The position numbers were made by a program, and so were the translations under genes. The notes beneath the pieces were generated by a model. The model searched no databases. It was given only the letters and a program-made list of their open reading frames with translations, and was not told the DNA's origin. This document shows positions 5,934 through 11,407 of a stretch of DNA of 11,407 bases, piece after piece (position 1 is the first letter of the stretch; the number at the start of each line of letters is the position of its first letter). Origin of the DNA: JBHGBB01 sp041946755 (GTDB taxonomy: Bacteria; UBP4; UBA4092; JAOAEQ01); assembly GCA_041946755.1 (NCBI GenBank), contig JBHGBB010000132.1, positions 1-11,407 on the forward strand, given 5' to 3'.

Positions 5934-6677
5934 TTAATGAGTAGAATCATTACTCATTGAAGGAGAGGTATTCGTTGTTCCTAATACCTTATCTATTTCA
6001 GTTTTCCAGATTTCATAGGCTGGTGGTTTCAAATGTAATCCATCACCAGTATATTCTTCTTTCAATTCACCTTTATCATCTTTTAACAGCGAATGTAAAT
6101 CTAGGTATTGATATTGAAATTCAGCAGCCAGCGATTTCAGTCGGGTATTAAACTCAAGCACGAGAGGATTTAAATAAGCATATCGTCCTCGACATGGTAG
6201 CACCGAAATAACATATACCGGTACATTCGGTATTTTCCCTTTAATTTGGGCTAAAACATTGCGATATCCAGCAGCTAAGGTATCCATAGAATGCCCATGC
6301 GGTAAATCGTTTATACCAATCAGTATAAATACCTGTGATGGATTGCAGTCGAAAACAGAACTATCGAGTCGTTTCAGTAATCCGGTCTGGCCGAAACCGA
6401 TTCCATCAGAGCCGATACCGCGGTTTATAAAAGGCTGGCCAGGAAAATATTGATCTAATTTAAATCCTTCGGTAATCGAGTCGCCGACCATAACCACTTT
6501 TTTGTAGGTCTTATTCTCATCTTGGAATAGCTTAACCCGGTCATAATAATGTTGGATCCAACGATTCATTGTTGTAGATTTGCTTTGAGTCTCCTGCGCA
6601 AGACTATAAGATCCGACCAAACATGACATCAAAAAACTTACTCCTGCAAGATATCCTATTTTATTTAAATTATACAT
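5934..6677 (-). CDS. Secreted SGNH/GDSL-family hydrolase
   Basis: Lipase/acylhydrolase-like protein of 247 residues, predicted to be exported. Residues 1-27 look like a Sec signal peptide: a short positive start (K6), the hydrophobic stretch YLAGVSFLMSCLVG, and cleavage likely after SLA at 27. C19 is not in a good lipobox. The mature part carries the SGNH blocks in order: MVGDSITEGF (nucleophile S67), NRGIGSDGI (Gly), LIGINDLPHG (N123) and GDGLHLKPPAY (D212, H215). The substrate is unknown; relatives act on acetylated sugars, cell-wall acyl groups or lysophospholipids. The start is firm, with AAAGGAGA 7 bases before the ATG. It is divergent from hisC across 141 bp and lies 71 bp upstream of the MshEN-DnaA gene on the same strand, so it may be the first gene of a two-gene transcript. 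Confidence 0.88.
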   Translation of the reverse strand: MYNLNKIGYLAGVSFLMSCLVGSYSLAQETQSKSTTMNRWIQHYYDRVKLFQDENKTYKKVVMVGDSITEGFKLDQYFPGQPFINRGIGSDGIGFGQTGLLKRLDSSVFDCNPSQVFILIGINDLPHGHSMDTLAAGYRNVLAQIKGKIPNVPVYVISVLPCRGRYAYLNPLVLEFNTRLKSLAAEFQYQYLDLHSLLKDDKGELKEEYTGDGLHLKPPAYEIWKTEIDKVLGTTNTSPSMSNDSTH

Positions 6678-6818
6678 AAATCAATTCTCCTTTTGAAAAT
6701 AGAACCATTACCTGTTTCCGGTAGGGTCAGTTGTCAAGTATGCCTAAAACCGTGTAAACTATAATGATGTAATATTATAAACCAAAATCGCCTAAATTAT
6801 GAATTAGAGGAGAAGAAT
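6678..6818. promoter_or_regulatory. Divergent promoter region between the SGNH gene and hisC
   Basis: Both genes must start from this 141-bp spacer. On the minus strand a perfect TTGACA is the complement of 6732-6737, but the best -10 at usual spacing is poor (CAGGTA). On the plus strand TTGTCA at 6731-6736 is followed after 18 bases by TAAACT (6755-6760), which abuts a consensus TATAAT (6760-6765) whose own -35 position is poor. The two -35 candidates overlap, so the promoters may compete. A clear AGAGGAGA (6806-6813) serves hisC. I see no T-box or leader peptide. Confidence 0.4.
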
Positions 6819-7910
6819 ATGTTAGCAAAATCAAGAAAATGCATTACTGGGATGGAACCATACTATCCGGGAAAACCGATTGAAGAAGTACAGCGGGAAT
6901 TGGGAATAACCAATATCATCAAATTAGCGTCGAATGAGAATCCACTTGGTACTTCTCCGTTAGCCAAGAAAGCAATTAAGCAAGCGGTAAAAGAAACACA
7001 TCTCTATCCAGACGGCAGCGGTTTCTGCCTGCGTCAACGGTTAGCCGAGAAATTTGCGGTATCGTCAGAAGAAATAATCTTAGGTAGCGGGTCTGACGAA
7101 ATCGTTTCGTTATTAGGGCAAACATTTATTGATGCTGGCGATGAAGCGGTGACCTCTGAAGGCACTTTTGTCCGGTATCAGCAATCAGTAGAACTGATGA
7201 ATGGCGTCATGCGGTATGCACCGATGAAGAATTATACCTATGATTTAGACGCGATGGCAAAGTTGATTACCCCGAAAACGAAATTAGTATTTATTGCGAA
7301 TCCGAATAATCCGACCGGAACGATGGTAGATAAAACCGCAGTCGCAGAATTCATGAATACCGTTCCGCCGGAAGTATTAGTGGTTTTCGATGAAGCGTAT
7401 TATGAATATGTGGTTAACCCTGAGTATCCGCAGACATTTGAATATTTCCGGCAGGGGAAAAATGTAATTATATTACGTACTTTCTCAAAGATATATGGCT
7501 TGGCCGGAGTTAGGGTAGGGTACGGTTTTGCTAAACCGGAATTATTGGATCTGCTAAATCGAGTTCGACCGCCATTCAACGTTAATCGGATAGCGCAAAT
7601 TGCCGCAGTAGCAAGTTTACAGGATGAAGAACATGTTAAAAAGAGTATTGAAACCAATGAGCAGGGCAAAGAATATTTGTATCAGGCATTAACCAAACTG
7701 AAAGTGCCTTATGTTCCGACTGAAGGGAATTTCCTATTAGTTGAATGTCCGATAGATGGCAATATCATCTACGACCGGATTTTACGACAAGGAGTAATCG
7801 TTCGGACGATGGGAATGTATAAATTACCCCGGTATATTCGGGTTACTATCGGCACTATGCCGCAAAATAAACGGTTTATTAAAGCTTTAAAGAAAGCAAT
7901 TAAATCCTAA
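6819..7910 (+). CDS. hisC: Histidinol-phosphate / aromatic aminotransferase
   Basis: PLP-dependent fold-type I aminotransferase of 363 residues. HisC converts imidazole-acetol phosphate and glutamate to histidinol phosphate. Members of this family also transaminate 4-hydroxyphenylpyruvate and phenylpyruvate. Visible residues are LASNENPLG near the N-terminus, YPDGSG (64-68 region), NPNNPTG (161-167), DEAYYEY (D191, Y194), the PLP lysine in TFSKIYGLAGVRVGYG (K224, with R232), and the C-terminal RVTIGT arginine (R341). The start is firm: AGAGGAGA lies 5 bases before the ATG. The gene sits 14 bp before a DAHP synthase gene and one gene before tyrA, while no other his gene is in view. A role in tyrosine/phenylalanine synthesis, alone or in addition to histidine, is therefore likely but cannot be decided here. 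Confidence 0.93.
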   Translation: MLAKSRKCITGMEPYYPGKPIEEVQRELGITNIIKLASNENPLGTSPLAKKAIKQAVKETHLYPDGSGFCLRQRLAEKFAVSSEEIILGSGSDEIVSLLGQTFIDAGDEAVTSEGTFVRYQQSVELMNGVMRYAPMKNYTYDLDAMAKLITPKTKLVFIANPNNPTGTMVDKTAVAEFMNTVPPEVLVVFDEAYYEYVVNPEYPQTFEYFRQGKNVIILRTFSKIYGLAGVRVGYGFAKPELLDLLNRVRPPFNVNRIAQIAAVASLQDEEHVKKSIETNEQGKEYLYQALTKLKVPYVPTEGNFLLVECPIDGNIIYDRILRQGVIVRTMGMYKLPRYIRVTIGTMPQNKRFIKALKKAIKS

Positions 7911-7924
7911 AGGAGCACTATTGC

Positions 7925-8938
7925 ATGATTTTAGTTTTACGACCCGATGCTACTCCTGAACAGATCGAGCATCTGTTATCCCGGATTCGGGAACTCGGTT
8001 TAACTCCCCATGTTTCGAAAGGAGTAGAACGGACCATTGTCGGAGCAATCGGTGATGAAGAGATACTTCGGGAACAACCGTTGGAAACCATACCCGGAGT
8101 AGAGAAAGTATTACCGATTCTGAAACCATATAAACTCGCGAGTCGTGATTTTAAACGCGAAGATACCGTTATCGATGTAAATGGAGTTAAAATCGGCGGG
8201 AAAAGAATAACGGTTATTGCCGGTCCTTGTTCAGTGGAAACGGAAGAATTACTGCTATCAACTGCCCAATCAGTCAAATCAGCCGGGGCTGCATTGTTAC
8301 GTGGAGGTGCATTTAAGCCTCGGACTTCACCATATAGTTTCCAAGGATTGGGTGAAGAAGGATTGAAGATATTAGCCGCAGTGAAAAAGGCTACCGGGCT
8401 GGGAATTGTAACCGAAGTTATGGATACCCGGGATGTAGAATTGGTTGAAGAATATGCCGATATTATCCAAATCGGCGCGCGAAATATGCAGAATTTTAAT
8501 CTGTTAAAAGAAGTCGGGATGGCGAGAAAACCGGTAATGCTAAAACGGGGTATGATGTCTACTTATGAAGAAACCCTGATGTCGGCTGAATATATCATGT
8601 CGAAAGGGAATTATAATGTTATACTCTGCGAACGAGGCATTCGAACTTTTGAAAGATTAACGAGGAATACCTTGGATTTGAATGCGATAGTAGTTTTAAA
8701 ACAACAAAGCCATCTGCCGGTATTTGTTGATCCGAGTCATGGAACCGGGCATTGGCGATGGGTAGCGCCGTTATCCCGAGCAGCAATTGCCGCTGGAGCT
8801 GATGGATTGCTGATCGAAGTGCATCCGGAACCGGAAAAAGCCTGGTCGGATGGGGCGCAGTCGTTATTACCGGATAAGTTTAGTCAACTGATGCAAGATT
8901 TAAAACGTATTGCAGCTGTAATCGGTCGAGAATTATAA
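7925..8938 (+). CDS. aroF: 3-deoxy-7-phosphoheptulonate (DAHP) synthase, type I-beta with regulatory N-domain
   Basis: Catalyses condensation of phosphoenolpyruvate and erythrose-4-phosphate, the entry step of the shikimate pathway. Its 337 residues match the two-domain Thermotoga maritima-type enzyme. Residues 1 to about 70 form the ferredoxin-like regulatory domain (MILVLRPDATPEQIEHLLSR) through which tyrosine or phenylalanine inhibit that type. The TIM barrel follows with IAGPCSVE, RGGAFKPRTSPYSFQGLG, GARNMQN, LKRGM, LCERGIRTFE, VDPSHGTGHW and IEVHPEPEKAWSDGAQSL. Metal ligands are C102, H272, E298 and D309. The ATG at 7925 follows AAAGGAG by 9 bases. It is 14 bp after hisC, so clearly one operon. 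The gene symbol is used for the family; aroF, aroG and aroA are all used for this type in different genomes. Confidence 0.96.
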   Translation: MILVLRPDATPEQIEHLLSRIRELGLTPHVSKGVERTIVGAIGDEEILREQPLETIPGVEKVLPILKPYKLASRDFKREDTVIDVNGVKIGGKRITVIAGPCSVETEELLLSTAQSVKSAGAALLRGGAFKPRTSPYSFQGLGEEGLKILAAVKKATGLGIVTEVMDTRDVELVEEYADIIQIGARNMQNFNLLKEVGMARKPVMLKRGMMSTYEETLMSAEYIMSKGNYNVILCERGIRTFERLTRNTLDLNAIVVLKQQSHLPVFVDPSHGTGHWRWVAPLSRAAIAAGADGLLIEVHPEPEKAWSDGAQSLLPDKFSQLMQDLKRIAAVIGREL

Positions 8939-8989
8939 GAACAATATAAATTGTTCAATATATCAAGAACGAATTAACCGATTATTGAA
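8939..8989 (+). promoter_or_regulatory. Two mutually exclusive small stems between the DAHP synthase gene and tyrA
   Basis: Directly after the DAHP synthase stop codon, GAACAAT (8939-8945) and ATTGTTC (8950-8956) form a perfect 7-bp stem with loop ATAA. A second perfect 7-bp pair, TTCAATA (8954-8960) with TATTGAA (8983-8989), shares bases 8954-8956 with the first, so only one can form. The second closes over the tyrA start region. There is no U-run, so it is not a terminator. Both stems are AT-rich and weak, and a regulatory role is speculation. GAAC, GTTC and GAAC recur every 14 bases here. Confidence 0.35.
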
Positions 8990-8993
8990 AAGT

Positions 8994-9872
8994 ATGAAAT
9001 ATGTATTTAACAGAGTTGGGATAATAGGAGTAGGGCTATTAGGAGGTTCGTTAGGACTAGCTTTAAAACAGCGGAAAATTGCTCGGTCGGTAGTGGGATT
9101 CGGGAGAAATGAATCACGATTAATCCGAGCGAAGAAAAAGAAAGCGATTGATGCGTTTTACCTGCCTGAGGATTGGCAATGTGGATTACATGATGTAGAA
9201 ATAGTAGTCGTTTGTACTCCAGTAAGAGATATCGTACCTTTTATAAGGAGAATCGTACCGTGGTTACCGAAAGGCAGCATTATTACTGATGTCGGCAGTA
9301 CGAAAGAATCGATTGTCAATCAGATAGATATTTTTCTCAAAAAACAAAGTAATACCGTGTCCTTCATTGGCAGTCATCCGATGGCAGGGTCTGAACAAAC
9401 CGGGATTGAGTTTGCCAAATCTGACTTATTTAAACAGGCCGTTTGTTTGATTACTCCATCGAAATATACGGAAAAGTCAGCAATAAATAAAGTCAGCCGG
9501 ATGTGGAAAATGGTAGGAGGTAATATTATCTATCTATCTCCTGCTGATCATGATCGATATGTAGCCGCAATAAGCCATCTGCCGCATATTATCGCAGCAA
9601 ATCTGGTAGATACCGTCGCTGCCCTCAATAAAAAAGATAATCTGCTATTTCATCTAGCTGCCGGTGGGTTTAAAGATACCACCCGAATTGCCAGTAGCAG
9701 CCCGGATTTATGGCGGGATATATGTCTTGAGAATAAAAAAAGTATTATAGATGTGGTACAATTATTTGAGAAAGAATTGAAGGCTATAAAACAAGCAATA
9801 TCGGCTTCAGAAGCGAAACAAATACACAAAGTGTTCAACACTGCCAAGCAGTTTAGAGATCAAATCAAATAA
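8994..9872 (+). CDS. tyrA: Prephenate dehydrogenase
   Basis: Oxidative decarboxylation of prephenate to 4-hydroxyphenylpyruvate, the tyrosine branch. About 292 residues. The Rossmann loop is VGIIGVGLLGGSLGLAL. CTPV and ITDVGSTK follow, then the prephenate site GSHPMAGSEQTG with its catalytic-type His, SHLPHIIAANL and GFKDTTRIASSSPDLWRDI. Arogenate use cannot be excluded. There is no chorismate mutase domain and no C-terminal ACT domain (unlike Bacillus TyrA), so feedback control may rest on the DAHP synthase. Start choice: ATG at 8994 is preferred; a TTG at 8985 is in frame and would add MKS. Neither has a clear Shine-Dalgarno sequence. It lies 55 bp after the DAHP synthase gene, in the same operon as hisC. 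The Lys-rich segment RAKKKKAID (about residue 46) and dense AAA codons give it a more A-rich feel than its neighbours. Confidence 0.93.
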   Translation: MKYVFNRVGIIGVGLLGGSLGLALKQRKIARSVVGFGRNESRLIRAKKKKAIDAFYLPEDWQCGLHDVEIVVVCTPVRDIVPFIRRIVPWLPKGSIITDVGSTKESIVNQIDIFLKKQSNTVSFIGSHPMAGSEQTGIEFAKSDLFKQAVCLITPSKYTEKSAINKVSRMWKMVGGNIIYLSPADHDRYVAAISHLPHIIAANLVDTVAALNKKDNLLFHLAAGGFKDTTRIASSSPDLWRDICLENKKSIIDVVQLFEKELKAIKQAISASEAKQIHKVFNTAKQFRDQIK

Positions 9873-10004
9873 GTAGGTATAGTAGTTAGGTTAAGGTAAG
9901 GGAGTGAGTTTGGTTGTTTGGTAAGGTTGTTGGTAAAAGACTATAAACCTGGACTAACTACATAACGCACTACTTTACCTTTACCTCGCTATCCGTTGTA
10001 CACT
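9873..10004. repeat. Strand-asymmetric spacer before clpB: C-free G/T-rich half with tandem repeats
   Basis: From 9867 to 9940 the + strand has no C at all (74 bases), with GG at 9889, 9895, 9900-9902, 9912, 9920, 9925 and 9932. From 9941 to 10004 G becomes rare. Inside are a near-perfect tandem duplication (ggttgtttggtaa at 9912-9924, ggttgttggtaa at 9925-9936), a doubled tttacc (9974-9985), and an 8-bp inverted pair gtagttag (9882-9889) / ctaactac (9954-9961). A weak promoter candidate for clpB is TTGGTA (9918-9923), 18 bases, TATAAA (9942-9947). No CIRCE element is present. Confidence 0.5.
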
Positions 10005-11407
10005 ATGCGATTCGATAAACTTACCATAAAATCACAGGAAGCAGTCCAACAAGCACAAACTATTGCTGAACAGCATCAGCATCAGCAGATTGAGGTAGAG
10101 CATTTATTGTTAGCATTACTCGACCAGACCGATGGTGTTGTTATTCCGATATTACAAAAGCTTGGGGTAACACCGAAACTGGTTAGAGAACGGCTGGCAG
10201 AAGCCATCAAGAAAATCCCGCAAGTATATGGCGCTGCCAGCGGGCAGATATATATAACCCCGCGGTTGGATAAAGTATTGAATATTGCCTGGCAGGAAGC
10301 GCAACGATTGAAAGATGAATATATCAGTACCGAGCATATGCTTATTGCTATTGCAGATGAACGAGACGGTGCAGCTGCGCAGCTCCTTCGAGAGATGGGA
10401 GTTACTAAAGACCGGATTTATGCTGCATTACAAGAGGTTCGCGGAACGCAGCGAGTGACCGATCAGAATCCGGAAGATAAATATCAGGCGTTAGCCCGAT
10501 ATAGTCGGGATTTAACCGAGTTGGCAAAAAAAGGGAAACTGGATCCGGTGATTGGAAGAGATGAAGAGATTCGCCGGGTGATTCAGGTGTTATCACGAAG
10601 AACGAAAAACAATCCGGTGTTAATCGGGGAACCGGGAGTAGGGAAAACCGCGATTGCTGAAGGATTAGCCCAGCGGATTATTAGCGGAGATGTACCGGAA
10701 ACATTAAAGAACAAACAACTGGTAGCACTTGATATGGGAGCATTAGTTGCCGGTGCCAAGTTTCGCGGTGAGTTTGAAGACCGGCTGAAAGCGGTATTAA
10801 AAGAAATCGAGCAGTCGGAAGGACAGATCATCCTGTTTATTGATGAGCTTCATACCCTAGTCGGAGCTGGTGCGGCTGAAGGAGCGATCGATGCTTCTAA
10901 TATGCTGAAACCGGCATTAGCGCGAGGTGAACTTCGCTGTATCGGAGCAACCACCTTAGATGAATATCGAAAACATATCGAGAAAGATGCGGCGTTAGAA
11001 CGCCGGTTCCAACAGGTCTTTGTCGGTGAACCTTCAGTCGATGATACTATTTCGATTTTACGCGGATTAAAAGAACGATATGAAGTCCATCATGGAGTAA
11101 AGATACAAGATGCGGCATTGGTAGCCGCAGCGGTATTATCGCATCGGTATATTACCGACCGGTTTTTACCGGATAAGGCTATTGATTTGGTTGATGAAGC
11201 CGCATCCCGATTAAGGATAGAGATTGATAGTATGCCGACTGAGCTCGATGAAATCGAAAGGAAAGTTCGGCAACTCGAAGTAGAAAAACAAGCGGTGAGA
11301 AAAGAAAAGGATGCAGCGTCGAAAGAACGGTTGAAAAAGATCGATGCAGAATTAGCGGATTTGAAAGAAAGTAGTAAAGGGATGAAGGCGCATTGGCAGT
11401 TAGAAAA
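10005..11407 (+). CDS. clpB: ATP-dependent disaggregase ClpB, N-terminal part, truncated by the window end
   Basis: Hsp100 AAA+ unfoldase that, with the DnaK system, rescues aggregated proteins in the cytoplasm. The frame is open from ATG 10005 to the window end, 467 codons seen of about 860-870 expected. Residues 1 to about 145 are the Clp-N double repeat (MRFDKLTIKSQEAVQQAQ, then TPRLDKVLNIAWQEAQ...ISTEHMLIA). NBD1 has DPVIGRDEEIRRVIQVLSRR, Walker A GEPGVGKTAIAEG (K214), pore loop AGAKFRGEFEDRLK, Walker B ILFIDELHTLVGAG (D280, E281), and ALERRFQQV with the Arg fingers. The coiled-coil middle domain begins near residue 400 (LRIEIDSMPTELDEIERKVR), which separates ClpB from ClpA/ClpC. The start gives the canonical N-terminus but has no Shine-Dalgarno sequence. 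It follows tyrA by 132 bp on the same strand and probably has its own promoter. Confidence 0.96.
   Translation, partial: MRFDKLTIKSQEAVQQAQTIAEQHQHQQIEVEHLLLALLDQTDGVVIPILQKLGVTPKLVRERLAEAIKKIPQVYGAASGQIYITPRLDKVLNIAWQEAQRLKDEYISTEHMLIAIADERDGAAAQLLREMGVTKDRIYAALQEVRGTQRVTDQNPEDKYQALARYSRDLTELAKKGKLDPVIGRDEEIRRVIQVLSRRTKNNPVLIGEPGVGKTAIAEGLAQRIISGDVPETLKNKQLVALDMGALVAGAKFRGEFEDRLKAVLKEIEQSEGQIILFIDELHTLVGAGAAEGAIDASNMLKPALARGELRCIGATTLDEYRKHIEKDAALERRFQQVFVGEPSVDDTISILRGLKERYEVHHGVKIQDAALVAAAVLSHRYITDRFLPDKAIDLVDEAASRLRIEIDSMPTELDEIERKVRQLEVEKQAVRKEKDAASKERLKKIDAELADLKESSKGMKAHWQLE

Noticed and set aside
6678..6818. T-box or amino-acid leader peptide before hisC
   Set aside because: There is no T-box signature, no His- or Tyr-rich short ORF and no terminator hairpin in the 141 bp.
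8939..8956. LexA box or intrinsic terminator after the DAHP synthase gene
   Set aside because: GAAC and GTTC are 10 bases apart rather than 4, the stem is AT-rich and no U-run follows.
9873..10004. CIRCE/HrcA operator for clpB
   Set aside because: Neither TTAGCACTC nor GAGTGCTAA is present.
10152..10831. Several minus-strand frames of 61-82 codons inside clpB
   Set aside because: They overlap the continuous clpB frame and have no supporting features.

Overview
The window is ordinary bacterial chromosome with densely packed housekeeping genes, slightly AT-rich by eye. It suggests an uncultured or poorly studied bacterium. The marker genes do not fix a phylum, and I do not name one. Translation-start style is mixed: hisC, the DAHP synthase gene, the SGNH hydrolase gene and the cyclophilin-like gene have strong AGGAG-type ribosome binding sites, while folC, pheS, tyrA and clpB have none that I can see.

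Left block (1-3272, + strand): the 3' part of accD (acetyl-CoA carboxylase beta subunit), folC (folate/polyglutamate synthase) and pheS (Phe-tRNA synthetase alpha). The spacers after accD and folC are filled with degenerate 7-bp tandem repeats that run into the stop codons. pheT does not follow pheS. A small TM1367-type cyclophilin-like gene converges on pheS from the other strand.

Middle block (3293-6677) is the accessory part. It holds the cyclophilin-like gene, a 257-bp spacer with a long hairpin and a near-consensus promoter, and a 65-residue protein with two identical CC-x2-C-x5-C motifs. On the minus strand come an SGNH hydrolase with a signal peptide and, 71 bp downstream of it, the most unusual gene here: an N-terminal MshEN/GspE-N domain, a Pro-rich linker of about 165 residues, and a complete DnaA-type AAA+ domain with no DnaA DNA-binding domain IV.

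Right block (6819-11407, + strand): hisC, a type I-beta DAHP synthase with its regulatory N-domain, and tyrA form an aromatic amino-acid cluster. DAHP synthase starts the shikimate route, prephenate dehydrogenase makes 4-hydroxyphenylpyruvate, and HisC can plausibly transaminate it to tyrosine as well as serve histidine synthesis. Two mutually exclusive small stems lie between the DAHP synthase gene and tyrA. After a C-free G/T-rich spacer comes clpB, cut off by the window end within its middle domain.

The best candidate for an undescribed system is the MshEN-DnaA fusion: a replication-initiator ATPase module joined to a domain that, in its best-studied relatives, binds cyclic di-GMP.
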